From Larix kaempferi (Eukaryota > Streptophyta > Pinopsida > Pinales > Pinaceae), in NCBI GenBank assembly GCA_027924585.1, contig BSBM01000822.1, forward strand, positions 2,064,001-2,128,000: a stretch of DNA of 64,000 nucleotides. The letters run 5' to 3'. The notes beneath the pieces were generated by a model. That model was not told the origin of the DNA, ran no database searches, and saw nothing but the letters and a program-made list of their open reading frames with translations. The position numbers were made by a program, and so were the translations under genes. The first letter of the stretch is position 1. The number at the start of each line of letters is the position of its first letter. This document shows, one piece after another, positions 11,163 to 22,040 of this stretch.

Positions 11163-11770
11163 TGTTCCAGATGTATATCGGTGGCCACCCACCTATTCCA
11201 TTGGCTCAAAACAGTTTCCCATTTTAGCAATTTTCTAGTAATTTTTCTACGGTTTTTCGGGTCGTAAACTTTCGGGGCCGTTTTGAGGCCCTAAACGACG
11301 TTTTTTTTATTGATTCACGGGAGAAAATGGTTGCCAATGACCTGCATTTTCCCCCAATCGAAAGTTTTAAATCTCGGATAGAATTTTCCAACGGGCTATC
11401 GAGCACCTAAACAAAGATCGTATGCAAAATTTATGACCCCCGGAAGTTGACTGTTCAACTAACCACCTTGGGGCCGCAAACTTTATGATGGTTCATCTTC
11501 TAGGGTTAGGTTTTTGGATGTTTGGGGATCTTTCCCTCATTCTTATGATAAATATGCCCTTTTGGCCTCTTTTTGTATTCATCTTGGCACGAATGAGCAT
11601 AGCAGCCACATCCCTTCTCAGAGATAACTACCACCATTCTAGTTGTTTTATTTTATAGTGTGTTCTATTTCCGCTATTTAATAGAATATTGTTCTTTGTT
11701 CTTTGCAAAATATATGTGTATATGGTTCTATACCTTCTCTTTCATTTTGTTCCCACATAAATTCAGATGA
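11163..11770 (+). repeat. 3' LTR of element B
   Basis: 608 bp, matching 4256-4874; ends GATGA followed by the duplicated target ATTGA at 11771-11775. Contains tgataaatatgcc as a TATA-like site. Confidence 0.92.
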
Positions 11771-11775
11771 ATTGA

Positions 11776-12619
11776 CAGATCCTCAGGGTGACACCAATTC
11801 AACACAAGTTTCAGGTCTAGGTCTTGTGTCCTATATTCCCTTCCCATACATTAGAGTTTGACCCACGACTGTCCTACCCAACTATTGATTGTGAAATGGT
11901 ATCGTTAGTTGCTTTCCCTAGGTATTTCCCAAGTGACTGGAAGTAGGAAATGCTTGAAGTACCTAAGGTATACACATAACATCTGTCTCATCTCCCTTGG
12001 ACGGTTACCCTCTTCATTAGGGTACTTGCACCTTGGGTGATTGTTGCATGATGGTTATTGTAAATGTTTCTCACACCTTCGTTGGTTGGATTTGAGCGCT
12101 AATCATCTTAGGTTGACCTTTGGAAGTCCCATGTTTGGCTCTTTATTGATTGAACTAGGGACTTAACCATCCTAGTTTGATTTGATCTGGGAGAGTGAGT
12201 TTGATTGGGTGTACCTTAGAGAGTCTTTTATAAGAGTGTGTTGATTGTATTTTTTTGACCCCCATAGAAGGCCTTAAGGGGTTTATTATTTTTTGAATCA
12301 AACTATATGGCTAAATTTATCTAGGAGACCAACCAAGGGATCCTTTTACTTTTACATTCATTGGAGACATTGGCACTCCCTTGATGACCACCTCGAATCT
12401 TCTCGGATTCACCTTGGGTTGTCGATTTGGTTGTTTTCCACTCAAAATATCATGAATGCTCTTGATGCTTCTCAAGTAGGCACTATATGTCAAGAGCATA
12501 AAAAACCTTAGCCTTCTTTGCCAATGACATATTCTCCACGTCCTTCTATCTCATGTGGCGAAATTCTAAATAGTAGTAACCAATAGTCTAAAAGGAATAG
12601 AAAGAGGAAGAATAAGAAG
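11776..12619 (+). other. Element A interior: leader or gag remnant without a certain frame
   Basis: This continues element A directly after B. Broken open frames of 60-70 codons exist near 12293-12511, but I recognise no gag motif. It probably precedes the repeat-bearing gag segment at 12620. Confidence 0.4.
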
Positions 12620-12970
12620 AAGATGCAGAGACAAAGGGGCATTCCGCCAGCTGTTGCAAGTTGTGTTGGTAGAAATTCCTTAGTCGATGCAAGTCATGCC
12701 AGGGGAAAGTTACCAGTCACTACAATTCATACTGGATATAATCCACCAATCACTACAAGCCATACTGGAGACCAACAACCAACCACTACAAGTCATGTTG
12801 AGGGGAAACATTCAATCACTGCAAGACATACTATAAATAGGTGATCGACCACTGTTATTCATGTTGAGGACACATCATTTACCACTGCAAGTCATGTCAA
12901 TGATAAGACACAAGTCACCGTAATTCATACTAGAGACAAGTAACCAACCACTACAAGTCATGTTAGGAGT
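12620..12970 (+). pseudogene. Element A gag-like segment with 11-residue tandem repeats
   Basis: From about 12650 the frame beginning at 12623 encodes roughly nine to ten copies of an 11-residue unit of the pattern (V/I/T)TT(S/I)H(T/V)x4(P/S), for example VTTIHTGYNPP, ITTSHTGDQQP, TTTSHVEGKHS. The DNA period is exactly 33 bp through about 12968. Two in-frame stops interrupt the later copies, but the period and phase persist across them, so the array expanded while the frame was coding. Function unknown; Ser/Thr/His-rich repeats could be a linker in gag. Confidence 0.6.
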
Positions 12971-13153
12971 ATTGACATTGTTGATAAATTTGGAAGAATA
13001 GGATGAGAGACCAAGTTCCCTTGTAATATTTTTAATGGATATCACCTTACTCATCTATGTCCTGCCATTCAAGAGGTACGAAGTGTGTAGTCCTTATCTC
13101 AAGGATCTTCTTCTCCTAAACAACCTATAATTTCCCAATAACCCATTTAACCT

Positions 13154-13504
13154 TTGGTTTATGAAATGATCGAGTCAATGAAATATTTGACTAATCCCAC
13201 TCTTCTATTGGAGAGTGACAAAGTTCAAGTGGTTGAATCGATGCAATCTTTAGCCGCTACTACTCTTCCCTTGGAGAGTGACAAGATTCATGTTATTGAA
13301 CTGATGCAATCTTTTGTTGACCATACTCTTCCTTTGGAGAGTGATATGGCTACCGCTCGAATTTTCTTCACTACCAATTCAAAAATACTTGGACAAGGGG
13401 TCACTCCATTCACTTTGAATGATCCCCCACCAAGCTCTAGGATTGCTTCCTCTGATTGGAATAGTCTAGCAAGGCCTCACCTTCCTTGTTTTGTACCCTT
13501 CTAA
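13154..13504 (+). pseudogene. Element A gag-like segment with three 21-residue repeats
   Basis: Residues 6-68 of this frame are three tandem copies of a 21-residue unit, exemplified by VESMQSLAATTLPLESDKIHV. The period is 63 bp (13169-13357) and no stops interrupt the 116 codons. The tail is FTLNDPPPSSRIASSDWNSL. It lies between the 11-residue repeat array and the protease of A, so probably gag C-terminus. No similarity outside A is known to me. Confidence 0.5.
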
Positions 13505-13559
13505 ATAAGGGTTCAAGTTAAACACTAGATATCTTATTGTCGTATTGTAGATGAAGGAT

Positions 13560-14242
13560 CCTTTGTTGGAATTTTATCTACATATGCTTGGATGTGTGGG
13601 TTATCCCAACCTTGTGTTGGGTGTCAGTCATCTGATGGCTTTTGATAGTAGACCTAGTGACCTTTGGGGTTTCTTCCTTAATTTTCTATTACATTAGGTG
13701 GAAAAACTATCTTAGTTGATTTTATGGTTATGGAGGGCTTTTTGGACTTCAATATGCTCCTTGGGCATGAATGTGTATATGATATGAATGGTGTGGTGTC
13801 TATGCACTTTCGTGTGATGCATTTTCCTCGCCACAAAACCATTGTCACTAACGATCAACTTACATTTGTTTATCCTCCTCATTACATGACTTTAGAACTA
13901 GTATCCCATTTGCATGTTCCTAGTGTTTCGATAGACACTACCCTGCCACGGGTGAATTATGTGGCCTCATATCCATCGTGTCCAGCTACAACTAAGAAGA
14001 AGCCTATGCATTCATTCGCACTTTCTTGGAACTTGGTTCTGGTAGTTGACCATGTGATTCATCCAACGAGGGCATTGGAGACTTTTCTCCACCATGTTGG
14101 TCCAAGTCAATGTTCAGACATTTGTTATCTTTGGGATGACATCCTTCCCTCATATGAAACTCTATTAGAGGCTATGATAGAGTCTAACGTTCTTCATATG
14201 TTTACATCCTTTCCAAAGATCATCTCCTTGGATTGGACCTAA
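13560..14242 (+). pseudogene. Element A protease, C-terminal half, and downstream linker
   Basis: The frame before and after 13724 reads GGKTILVDFMVMEG, then LDFNMLLGHECVYDMNGVV, FRVMHFPRHKTIVTNDQLTF. This is the end of the retropepsin-like domain of gypsy elements (the DFNLLLG-type flap and the strand after it). The catalytic D-T/S-G is not readable upstream. The following 110 residues (VDHVIHPTRALET and similar) form the linker that in this kind of element leads to RT, but no RT follows. One stop near 13680. Confidence 0.65.
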
Positions 14243-15267
14243 TTGCAATCAAATCTAGTCCCGATTTTCCTTTTGAGTATGATCTCACTGTTTGTGTATC
14301 CTCATATAGTTGCATGTTTGAATCTTTGGACACTACGATTGAGATGCAAATTGGTGTTCCTGATGAGTCTGATTCTTTTAGTAGATTCTTAAACTCCAAC
14401 AATGATGATTCTATTCCCATAGACTCCATTATTGCTTTTGGCTTTGATCTTCCTCATGAGTTTGATCCTTTAGATTATAGGTCCTCAGGCCTTGGCACTC
14501 TAGAGTCTTTTTTGGTAGACTCTACCTTGGTAATGAATATTGTTGAAGACATTGAAGTTAAAAATACCCCTACCAAAGTGACCTTTATTAGATCTTTCTT
14601 TTTAGATTTTTTAGACATGATAATGGTATTGTTGTTTATTGGATACATGATTTTAAGTTGGATTCATGGTTTCTTAGGGATCTTTCTTTGCACGTTGCTT
14701 GATCCTTTCAGGTATTTTCATAAACTTGCATATATGTTTAGGCCTCCCCTCTGTTACAAGGCATTTGAATCTTTTGCCACCCAAATTCTCCATAGGGTCG
14801 AACCTGTTGGATATTGGTGCATCTACCAACTCTATTTTCATTTTGTAGCAGTCCAACATAAGAGCCTACCTAGCATGGGACAATGTAGTCAGCACCTCGT
14901 TGCCATTTTGTTTCCCATGTCGAGTTTTTGTCATATTCTTGTGAGCATGTTTTGTTTTACAATGACTTTGAGAAGAAGCCACATGCATCTCTTTCTCATC
15001 TATTTATGTCCATTCCTTATAAGGATCCCCCTTTTGTTCATTGTGCATTTTCTTTCGCTCATTGCTACTAGCACAACTATGCCTAATGCTTCACTCCAAT
15101 TTTCATATTGCCATTACATTCATTATTTTTCTTGTCACTTGCATCTATTGCATTTGCATTCTAGAATGTATCCTTGGACAAAACATGTTGATGTGCGTCC
15201 ACCTCTTTCCCAACATATTTTTTTCATTTTGTTTTGCATAGGTCTATTCCATGTGCTTGGAACATAG
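14233..15267 (+). CDS. Unassigned 344-codon reading frame in element A
   Basis: One of the longest uninterrupted frames of the window. The N-terminal 110 residues are acidic and Ser-rich (FGFDLPHEFDPLDYRSSG, LESFLVDSTL). Residues around 115-155 are strongly hydrophobic (FFLDFLDMIMVLLFIGY) and the rest is Phe/Leu/His-rich, as T-rich DNA gives in any frame. It overlaps the end of the protease-linker frame by a few bases. I do not recognise the product. It may be an element A accessory frame, or a chance frame in T-rich sequence; the acidic first third is the more coding-like part. Confidence 0.25.
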   Translation: MDLIAIKSSPDFPFEYDLTVCVSSYSCMFESLDTTIEMQIGVPDESDSFSRFLNSNNDDSIPIDSIIAFGFDLPHEFDPLDYRSSGLGTLESFLVDSTLVMNIVEDIEVKNTPTKVTFIRSFFLDFLDMIMVLLFIGYMILSWIHGFLGIFLCTLLDPFRYFHKLAYMFRPPLCYKAFESFATQILHRVEPVGYWCIYQLYFHFVAVQHKSLPSMGQCSQHLVAILFPMSSFCHILVSMFCFTMTLRRSHMHLFLIYLCPFLIRIPLLFIVHFLSLIATSTTMPNASLQFSYCHYIHYFSCHLHLLHLHSRMYPWTKHVDVRPPLSQHIFFILFCIGLFHVLGT

Positions 15268-16034
15268 TTGCATTCCTTGAGACACTCATTTCTTCCATTG
15301 TATTGTAGCATGGTTTTATTATTTTTCAAACTTTATAATATGAAAAAGACAAAAAATCAAATATTTAAATAGAAAAGAGAGAGGGGGGGGGGGGGGAGAT
15401 CTTAAATATTTGTTATATATTGGTAGAAAATCATGTCACCCTTGAACAAAACATTAGTCTTGAATCTACTAAGCAAATTTGGATCTAGTATGGCCTTAGG
15501 ATTTTGAACCATGATCCTAGAGTTTTTACTCCTCTCGTTGGTTACTCTTCCAATCATATGGAGAATCTGTTAATGTCTCCTACATTGCATATTTATATTG
15601 TTGTTCCCTTTGTGTCAAATGCTTCCCAAGACACTATCATGTCGTGCTCAATGTTCAATGGTTGTTCTAGCATGTGTCGACCATTCCTTAGTTGCCTTGA
15701 CTTCATGTGTTTTCCTTCCATGTTGTCGCATTTTTCCCAATATGTATCATCATAATCAATGTTTGTACTTGTGTTAGTGTGGAAGGTCCCCATTGACTTC
15801 TCACTGGAGGGTCAAGTATCATCGACGATGATTCATTGCTGTGAGATTTTGACCTAGAGTGGTAGCACCCTGGGGCTATTTACATCATTGGTAGGTTATA
15901 TTGCGGTCAACAGAAGACACCTCATCATTAGTCATTGACTGAGTGGTTTCCCAAATGTTTGACGCCAATAGCTTCTTTCACATTTTGGGATTCATGTTGT
16001 ACTTTGGATTCCATTTTCCTCATTGGTGGAATTC
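15268..16034 (+). other. Element A interior, no recognisable gene
   Basis: Contains a G-run near 15383-15398 and an 83-codon frame at 15504-15755 without motifs. It ends at the CTTTC target of copia element D. Confidence 0.45.
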
Positions 16035-16039
16035 CTTTC

Positions 16040-16682
16040 TATTAGTTTTTCAGCATTTAGTTCAATCTGATCTAGGATCTTAACTGAGAGAACAACATGT
16101 ACAACATATCAAACACAAGAGACAAGAGACACAAAGCATTTCACTGGGGAAAACCAAGAAGGTGAAAAACCCCGCAACTTCCTCAGAGATAGAATGAGCA
16201 TCAATACAAAGATCACAAAGATCAGACCCCACAACAAGAGATATTCTCCTAGCAGCTGCTCCTCCTCCACTTGTGCGCACTCCTCCTCTCTCTCACTAAT
16301 GCGAAGTGAGTGAGTGTGTGAATGAATAAATGCGAGAGTCACACTCTCTATAGTATACTTTACTTCACTTGACTTTTAACTATAACTAGGTCGACCCCAA
16401 CTTAACCACTTAACATAATGCTAATTGGGTCGACCGCACTAGGGTGGTCTAATAACCCTTTGACCCACACAACTCATACAGGGTCTACGCCACCAAGATG
16501 GTCTAATAACCCATCAAATATAAGTTGTGATACTTACAATAATACTTCCGACACTTGCAAATACAAATGACGACACTTCCAATCGGAGGAATGATACATC
16601 TCCGTTGGGGATACAATAAAGTACAAATGTAATACATACAATATACAAGTGAATATCTTTTGAAGTTACAAATACATCAACA
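16040..16682 (-). repeat. 3' LTR of element D
   Basis: 643 bp; minus-strand start TGTTGATG, end ACTAATA (canonical ACTAACA mutated). Matches 22041-22681 nearly throughout and, less closely, 57101-57682. Confidence 0.93.
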
Positions 16683-16697
16683 CTCCCTCTTAACTAG
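16683..16697 (-). promoter_or_regulatory. Polypurine tract of element D
   Basis: Minus strand reads AGTTAAGAGGGAG directly before the LTR start TGTTGATG, as in element F at 57088-57100. Confidence 0.85.
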
Positions 16698-16860
16698 GAA
16701 GGTATTCTCTTGACACAAGTCATCAATACATATATGCACAAGTCTTCAATACTGGAGCTGGATCATCGTCACTGGATCACTGGAGCATCATCGTCATTGC
16801 TGCTATACTCGTCATCTTGATCACTGGGCTATCTCTCAATTCTTCTCGTCATAGGAAGTT

Positions 16861-17386
16861 CTACAGAGCCAACCCTTTTTCATGCTGGACACGTAGAACT
16901 AGCCTCCTGTAGGTCTTCACCATCTCTGCGAGCATGCCATCCTGTGGAATGTGCATCAACAAAACCTCGAAAGAGCATCCCAGGACTTTTATGAGCACAC
17001 AGCTCAACCCATCGGATCTCCCTGGATCTTTTACATGTGACCACCACAAAACCTCGAAAGAGCATATGAGCTCAAACTATTGGATCTCCCAGGATCTTTT
17101 CTATGTGGTCAGGCAAAACCTTAAAAGAGTGTCTTGCAACCTACAAGATCTCTAAAGAGCATCCCAGGACTTTTACGAGCACACAGCTCAACCTATCGGA
17201 TCTCTAGGACTGATTACATGCCTCCTGTAGCAAAACCTTGAAAGAGCATATGAGCTCAAACTATCGGATCTCCTAGAATATTTTCTATGCTACCTGTAGC
17301 AAAACCTCGAAAGAGTATCCGAGCTCAAACTATCGGATCTCCCAGGATATTTTCTATGCTACCTGCACAATCTGTCCACGGCCACG
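16861..17386 (-). repeat. Diverged tandem units with GCTCTTTCGAGGTTTTG core (element D 3' region)
   Basis: Plus-strand aaaacctcgaaagagcat-type words start at 16961, 17048, 17115, 17232 and 17301, each followed by gagctcaaactatcggatctccc-like sequence, so units are about 67-117 bp. Open frames here are accidental. The same unit, in the opposite orientation, makes up 56404-56900 of element F. Confidence 0.8.
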
Positions 17387-17780
17387 GAGTATCGACCTGA
17401 TACTCATGATCCACTTGATCATCCTCGCACAGAGCATCCTCCTAATGCTCATGATGGTACTGATCATCATCGTACAATACATCATCCTGATGTACAACAT
17501 CTGGAGCATCGACCTGATGCTCATCACATATGATCGTCCTGATAATCATCATACAATACATCATCCTGATGTACAACATATGGAGCATCGACCTGATGCT
17601 CACCACACATGATCGCCCTGATCATCATCATAGCATCATCCTGATACATATCATCACATGATCATCCTGATCATTATCACAGCATCGTCCTGATGCATAT
17701 CATTTGGAGCATCGCCCTAATGATCATCACACATGATCGTCCTCTTCAGATCATCTCATCGTCCACAGAGCACAACCCAG
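17387..17780 (-). repeat. Array of short covarying hairpins (element D 3' region)
   Basis: At least eleven perfect or near-perfect inverted repeats with a five-base loop: 17387-17405, 17406-17422, 17432-17450, 17478-17494, 17504-17522, 17557-17573, 17583-17601, 17609-17625, 17658-17674, 17682-17696 and decayed ones beyond. On the element's own strand each is N(2-4)ATC, loop AGGNN (one AAGTG), GATN(2-4). The outer bases differ between hairpins but stay complementary: GAGT/ACTC, TG/CA, TAC/GTA, GAGC/GCTC, GC/GC. Element F has the same motif at 55747-56372. Confidence 0.85.
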
Positions 17781-17974
17781 ATGCACATCATACAACACTT
17801 ACACAACCGACATGGGAAAACACATCTACCACCATTCGAGGAAGGCTCCAGCCCTTACTTTTTCACCATGGGAGAACACATCTATCACCATGTGAAAAAT
17901 GGCTTCAGCCCTTACATCTACACCATGGGAGAACACATCTACAACCATGTCAGAAAATCCCATGTGCATTTGCA

Positions 17975-19590
17975 TCTTCCGGACTCATCACGTCCCCTTG
18001 GAAGGAACCTCGATCTGAAGTACTCGAACTTCACTCTGGCTAGTGGTTTGGTCAACACATCTGCAATTTGCTCATCTGTCACAACATACTGGAGCTTCAC
18101 TGCTCCTCTTTTCACCATATCCCTGATATAGTGATATTTGATCTCGATATGCTTCGACTTGTCATGGAACACCAGGTTCTCTGATAACTTCACACAACTC
18201 TAGTTGTCACAATAGATACAAGTAGCATCCAACTGGAGATCAAATAAATCAGACAGTAGCATCCTTAGCCATACTGCCTCACAACTAGCCGAACAAGCTG
18301 CGACATACTCTGCTTCGGCTGTACTCATTGCTACGCAGGATTGCTTCCTGCTAAACCAAGAGATCACACCTGATCCCATACTGAAGTAGCACCCGAAGTG
18401 GTCTTCCTATTTGCAGCACTGCCTGCCCAATCTGAATCAACATAACCCTCCAGGTTAAACTTTTGATTCGCATAATACTTGAGCCCATAATCAACCATAC
18501 CCTTCAGGTACCTCAGAATATGCTTTATAGCAATCAGGTGAACATGCCTAGGATCCGTCAGTAACTGGCTCAATGTGTTCACCGCAAAGCAAATATCTGG
18601 TCTCGTGTTCGTCAGGTACATCAAGGACCCAATCTTCTGACGATGCATCGTGGCATCAACCAACTCTGATGAAGCATCACTCAATATCTTCAGGTTCGAT
18701 GACATAGGTGTGGCCATGGCCTTGCAATCCATCATCTCGAACCGCTTCAGTATTTCTACTGCATACTTCCCTTGTCCAAGGAAGATTCCATCCGCACTCT
18801 GCCACACCTCCATACCTAGAAAGTAATGCATCATACCCAAGTCCTTCATCTCGAACTCGGTAGCAAGCTTCCTCTTCGTGTCATCAATAAATCCATCCTC
18901 ACCTATCACAAACAGGTCATCCACATACAGTAGGAGTATCACTGGATTGCCTTCCTCAACCTTGTAGTAAAGGTTGGAATCCGCTTTACTCTAGGTAAAG
19001 CCCAAATTGGTCAGGAAGCTGTCTATCCTGCCGTACCATGTCCTGGGTGCTTGTTTCAAACCATACAAGGCTTTCTTCAATTTGCACACCTGTGACTCCC
19101 TGTCATGTGTCTCAAATCCGAGTGGCTGCTCCACATACACTTCCTCTTCGACTACACCATTCAAGAAAGATGTCTTGACATCCATCTGGTGTATCTTCCA
19201 CTTCATCACTACAACTAGAGAAAATACTGTTTTGATGGAAGTGTATCTGGCTACAGGTGCAAAGGTTTCTTCATGATTTATCCCTTCTTTCTAGGAGAAG
19301 CCACAAGCCACAAATCTTTCCTTGTATTTCTCTATGCTACCATCTGCATCATGCTTGATCTTGTAGATCCACTTGGAAGTCACAATGGACTTCCCTTCTG
19401 GTCTTGGGACCACATCCAAAACATCATTCTTCATGATCGACTGGTATTCCTTGATCATGGCATTCTTCCATTACTGCATCTCGGATCCTAGGAACTTCAG
19501 ATTCTTCAATATCTTCAATAGATAGTTTTTCTTGAACTTCGTTGCTGGAACAAATGTTGTAGTCCTTCTTTTGTAGGTGATTGTACACGA
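17975..19590 (-). pseudogene. RT-RNase H of copia element D
   Basis: Reading leftwards: YQSIMKND and VPRPEG near 19440, KWKIHQMDVKTSFLNG (19200), LYGLKQAPRTWYG, then the catalytic LLLYVDDLF at about 18930, MKDLGMMHYFLG, GSLMYLTNTRPDICFAVN, YVDSDWAGSAANRKTTSG (RNase H), and KHIEIKYHYIRDMV with DVLTKPLARVKFEYF at the end. The order and length fit the copia RVT_2 domain plus RNase H. Breaks: stops near 18990 and 18200 and a frameshift near 18380. RT begins right after a conserved AG-GAAAGAT boundary that also starts the RT segment of element F. Confidence 0.9.
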
Positions 19591-21030
19591 TCTTTCCTAC
19601 AATTCAAATTCAATTGCATGATTAGAAACTTCTCATAGTTTACAGAACAAAGTCTTACACATAAAGATATATGTCATACAGTCATGCAATTATCTTAGCC
19701 AATGATTCAATAAAACATTTATCCATATCCCGTAACTTTCTAGATGCCTTCCATCTCTACCAGAACATTGTTAAGAGTGTGCACAACTCCCAACATGTCA
19801 GCAAAGAGGTTTCATTCTAGATAAGTAGCAATGGAATGTTGTACAGCACCATAGGCCACTTACTCATTACTTGCATATTAGTAGTATCTCGTTCATTAAT
19901 GCAACTTTTCTAAAATGCATAATATACATCCTAAATCTAGGAAAATGTACATGACTGGACAACATCATTTAAGTAATCAAATATATAATAAATGACAATT
20001 CAAATACTTATCTTTGTTTGGTTGTTGGGTGGACTCCCTCTCGATCTTTGCTTCCTTGCAGGAACTACTGGAGTGTGCTCCCTCTTGATCTTTGCTTCCT
20101 TGATTATCTGTCTTTGAACTTATATCCATCCTGGACCACTATGCATGCTTAAGTGTGCACTAGTGTCATCATTGTGTCATCCTCAAGATCTCATACATAA
20201 TCATACATGCATTAGTATAATCTCAATACTATCAAAACATTATGATTCTAAATATGTATGGTCATGATCATTTCATACACAGGTAATTTATCACAAGCAT
20301 TAGTATTTCAAGGTTTCAGGGAGTACTTCTTTTACTCATGCATGTTATTATTTGACCCTAGGACTCTTCTGGTTTGTTATATCATTAATCAAACTAAGCA
20401 GCATAATATGCATAAACCCACGATTATTCAAACCTATAACTTCATGAATAATCACTATCAATCATACAAAAAAGTATACTTATATAAGATCTTAACACAA
20501 GGTAGGATTCTAACTTGATTCAGAAAAGACGTACCTGGATTATTATGTTTGCTAGTTATGTCTAACATACCTAAACAATGTCTTCTTTGTTCTCTTCAAT
20601 GATTTAGAGACCTTGTTCTAGTAACCTGCACATATCATAAGTTAAGCATTGTAGAACCAAATTATACATACCTCGTAAGTAGAGCTTCTATGTGATCAAT
20701 AGCTATGGATGAGTCTTTGTCTTCATGTCACCATGGTCATATGTTCTCGATCTAGAACTTGATTTGTCTTTCTTGATGTACCTTTCATGTTAGCGGACAA
20801 CATCATCCTCATACAACACCACAATGCATTAGTACAATCATAAGTGTCATAAACCTAATCAATGAATATCTTCTATCATTCACATGCATTCATATTTTTA
20901 CTAAGGTGATAAGACAAGTCTAAAAATTAATCAAGATTGTACTAACCTCAATAATATGAAGACAAACATATCATAAATGTAATCATGAACAGATTTCAAA
21001 AATACTTGTATCTCCTCAAGTCCCTGTCGG
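19591..21030 (-). other. Conserved non-coding segment of element D in place of integrase
   Basis: About 1.4 kb, AT-rich, stop-rich in all frames, with none of the copia integrase motifs (HHCC finger, D-D-35-E). It is clearly similar to 53300-54073 of element F, for example the blocks around ggatggataTAAGTTCAA and the two CAAGAGGGAG-like purine words (plus-strand ctccctcttgatc and ctccctctcgatc near 20030-20095). Shared retention in two separately inserted copies means it belongs to the family. Confidence 0.75.
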
Positions 21031-21130
21031 GATTGCATGTAGTCTTCTTATGTAAGGCCTTAGCCTCATCTCCCTTTGGAACTGGAACTTCTTCACTTAT
21101 GTAGGTGACAATTCATACTCTTCTAGGATT
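21031..21130 (-). pseudogene. Remnant of gag N-terminus in element D
   Basis: The minus strand encodes IGLILEEYEL, then a stop-bearing stretch ending EAKALHKK, matching residues 26-56 of element F's gag. At about 21045 similarity ends and the non-coding segment begins, so some 1.2 kb of gag-protease has been lost here. Confidence 0.7.
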
Positions 21131-22028
21131 AAACCAATCCACTTTGATTTGTTGAAGTTGGATCTGGAGTTGGATTAGGGTTTGTCAGAGAAACCCTAAA
21201 AATTCAAACTTTGAATTTCAAACTTCTGACTGGATGAAAAGATGTGCCTTGCTGAGCTGATCAAGCTGGTATACTTCAATTTTGAAATCTCCAAAATTTG
21301 ACCCCTCAAAATTGACTTTGAAAGTTTCGGATCTGCAGCTTCTGTCAAATTCTGGTTTTATGGTTTTCTGGTCAAAATCCTGAACTAGGGTTTGATAGAG
21401 CCCGGGGTTCTACCCAACCAAAAACTTTGATCTTGGTCTCTAAATTTCGATTTTGATGAGGAGCATCCAGCCATGGTCTCATATTTCAAAAATTCCAACT
21501 TTCTCTGAAACCCTAATTTCCCACAGCAGTGACAAACCAAAAAATGAAAGTGCTCAGAATCCAATTCTGTTTGGACAGAAATATATGCCATATTGTTTCT
21601 GATGTATCTCTGAAATTTTGGATCCTCAAGGTCTGAAACTTTGGCCTCTGAAACCCGGACCTGTGAAACTACAGTCTGTTTCCTAACTGTCACTTTTTAC
21701 GGAATTCCATTTGGAGCTTCCTAGCCTGAGATATGACCTTTTTGCCTAGGTCACCTGTTTAGGACTGCATTCTGGAAGAGGGAGAAACCCTAACTTGTAC
21801 GGATCATATCTCACAAAGTACAATGAATCTGAGGCTGTCCTTTAGACACAAGGTACATGGACATTTCATCTTCGACCTGTAAAAGTTTCAGATCCTAAAC
21901 CTTCGCCAAAATGGATTTATAGCGAAAGTGCAATGATGACTGGTTTTTACTATACCAAGCCCTAGCTTCCAATTTGTCGCAAGTGCAACAAGTGTCATAA
22001 ATGCCATACCATGCCTTCCTTCAGGCTA
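21131..22028 (-). other. Untranslated leader of element D
   Basis: About 0.9 kb between primer site and gag, alignable with 51200-51690 of element F (shared TCTGTCCAA, TTTTTGAAAT and CTGATCAGCTCA words). A 102-codon minus-strand frame (21693-21385) lies in it but is not kept in F, so I treat it as non-coding. Confidence 0.6.
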
Positions 22029-22040
22029 GCTATGATACCA
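22029..22040 (-). promoter_or_regulatory. Primer-binding site of element D
   Basis: Plus-strand gctatgatacca is the complement of TGGTATCATAGC, an 11 of 12 match to the tRNA-iMet site, directly at the LTR edge. Confidence 0.9.

Larger units (their letters stand above)
4251..11775 (+). mobile_element. Element B: Ty3/gypsy retrotransposon with perfect ATTGA target duplication
   Basis: Two similar LTRs (4256-4874 and 11163-11770) flank a tRNA-iMet primer site, a gag-protease frame, a short pol remnant and a polypurine tract, in the right order. ATTGA at 4251-4255 recurs at 11771-11775, the expected 5-bp duplication, so B moved as a unit into element A. Most of pol (RT, RNase H, integrase) is missing between 10900 and 11000, so B is non-autonomous. 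It was later invaded by element C at 6525. Related fragments occur at 37680-38590 and 42360-44449. Confidence 0.9.

Noticed and set aside
14680-15267. Multi-pass host membrane protein
   Set aside because: Hydrophobicity comes from T-rich DNA (Phe/Leu/Cys codons). The frame lies inside element A between protease and LTR, so a host membrane protein is unlikely.
17387-17780. Regularly spaced palindromic repeats as a CRISPR array
   Set aside because: Neither a constant repeat nor unique spacers: the hairpin arms themselves vary, the setting is a plant copia element, and no cas genes exist nearby.
21385-21693. 102-codon minus-strand frame in the leader of element D as a gene
   Set aside because: The homologous leader of element F does not keep the frame, and no motif is recognisable.
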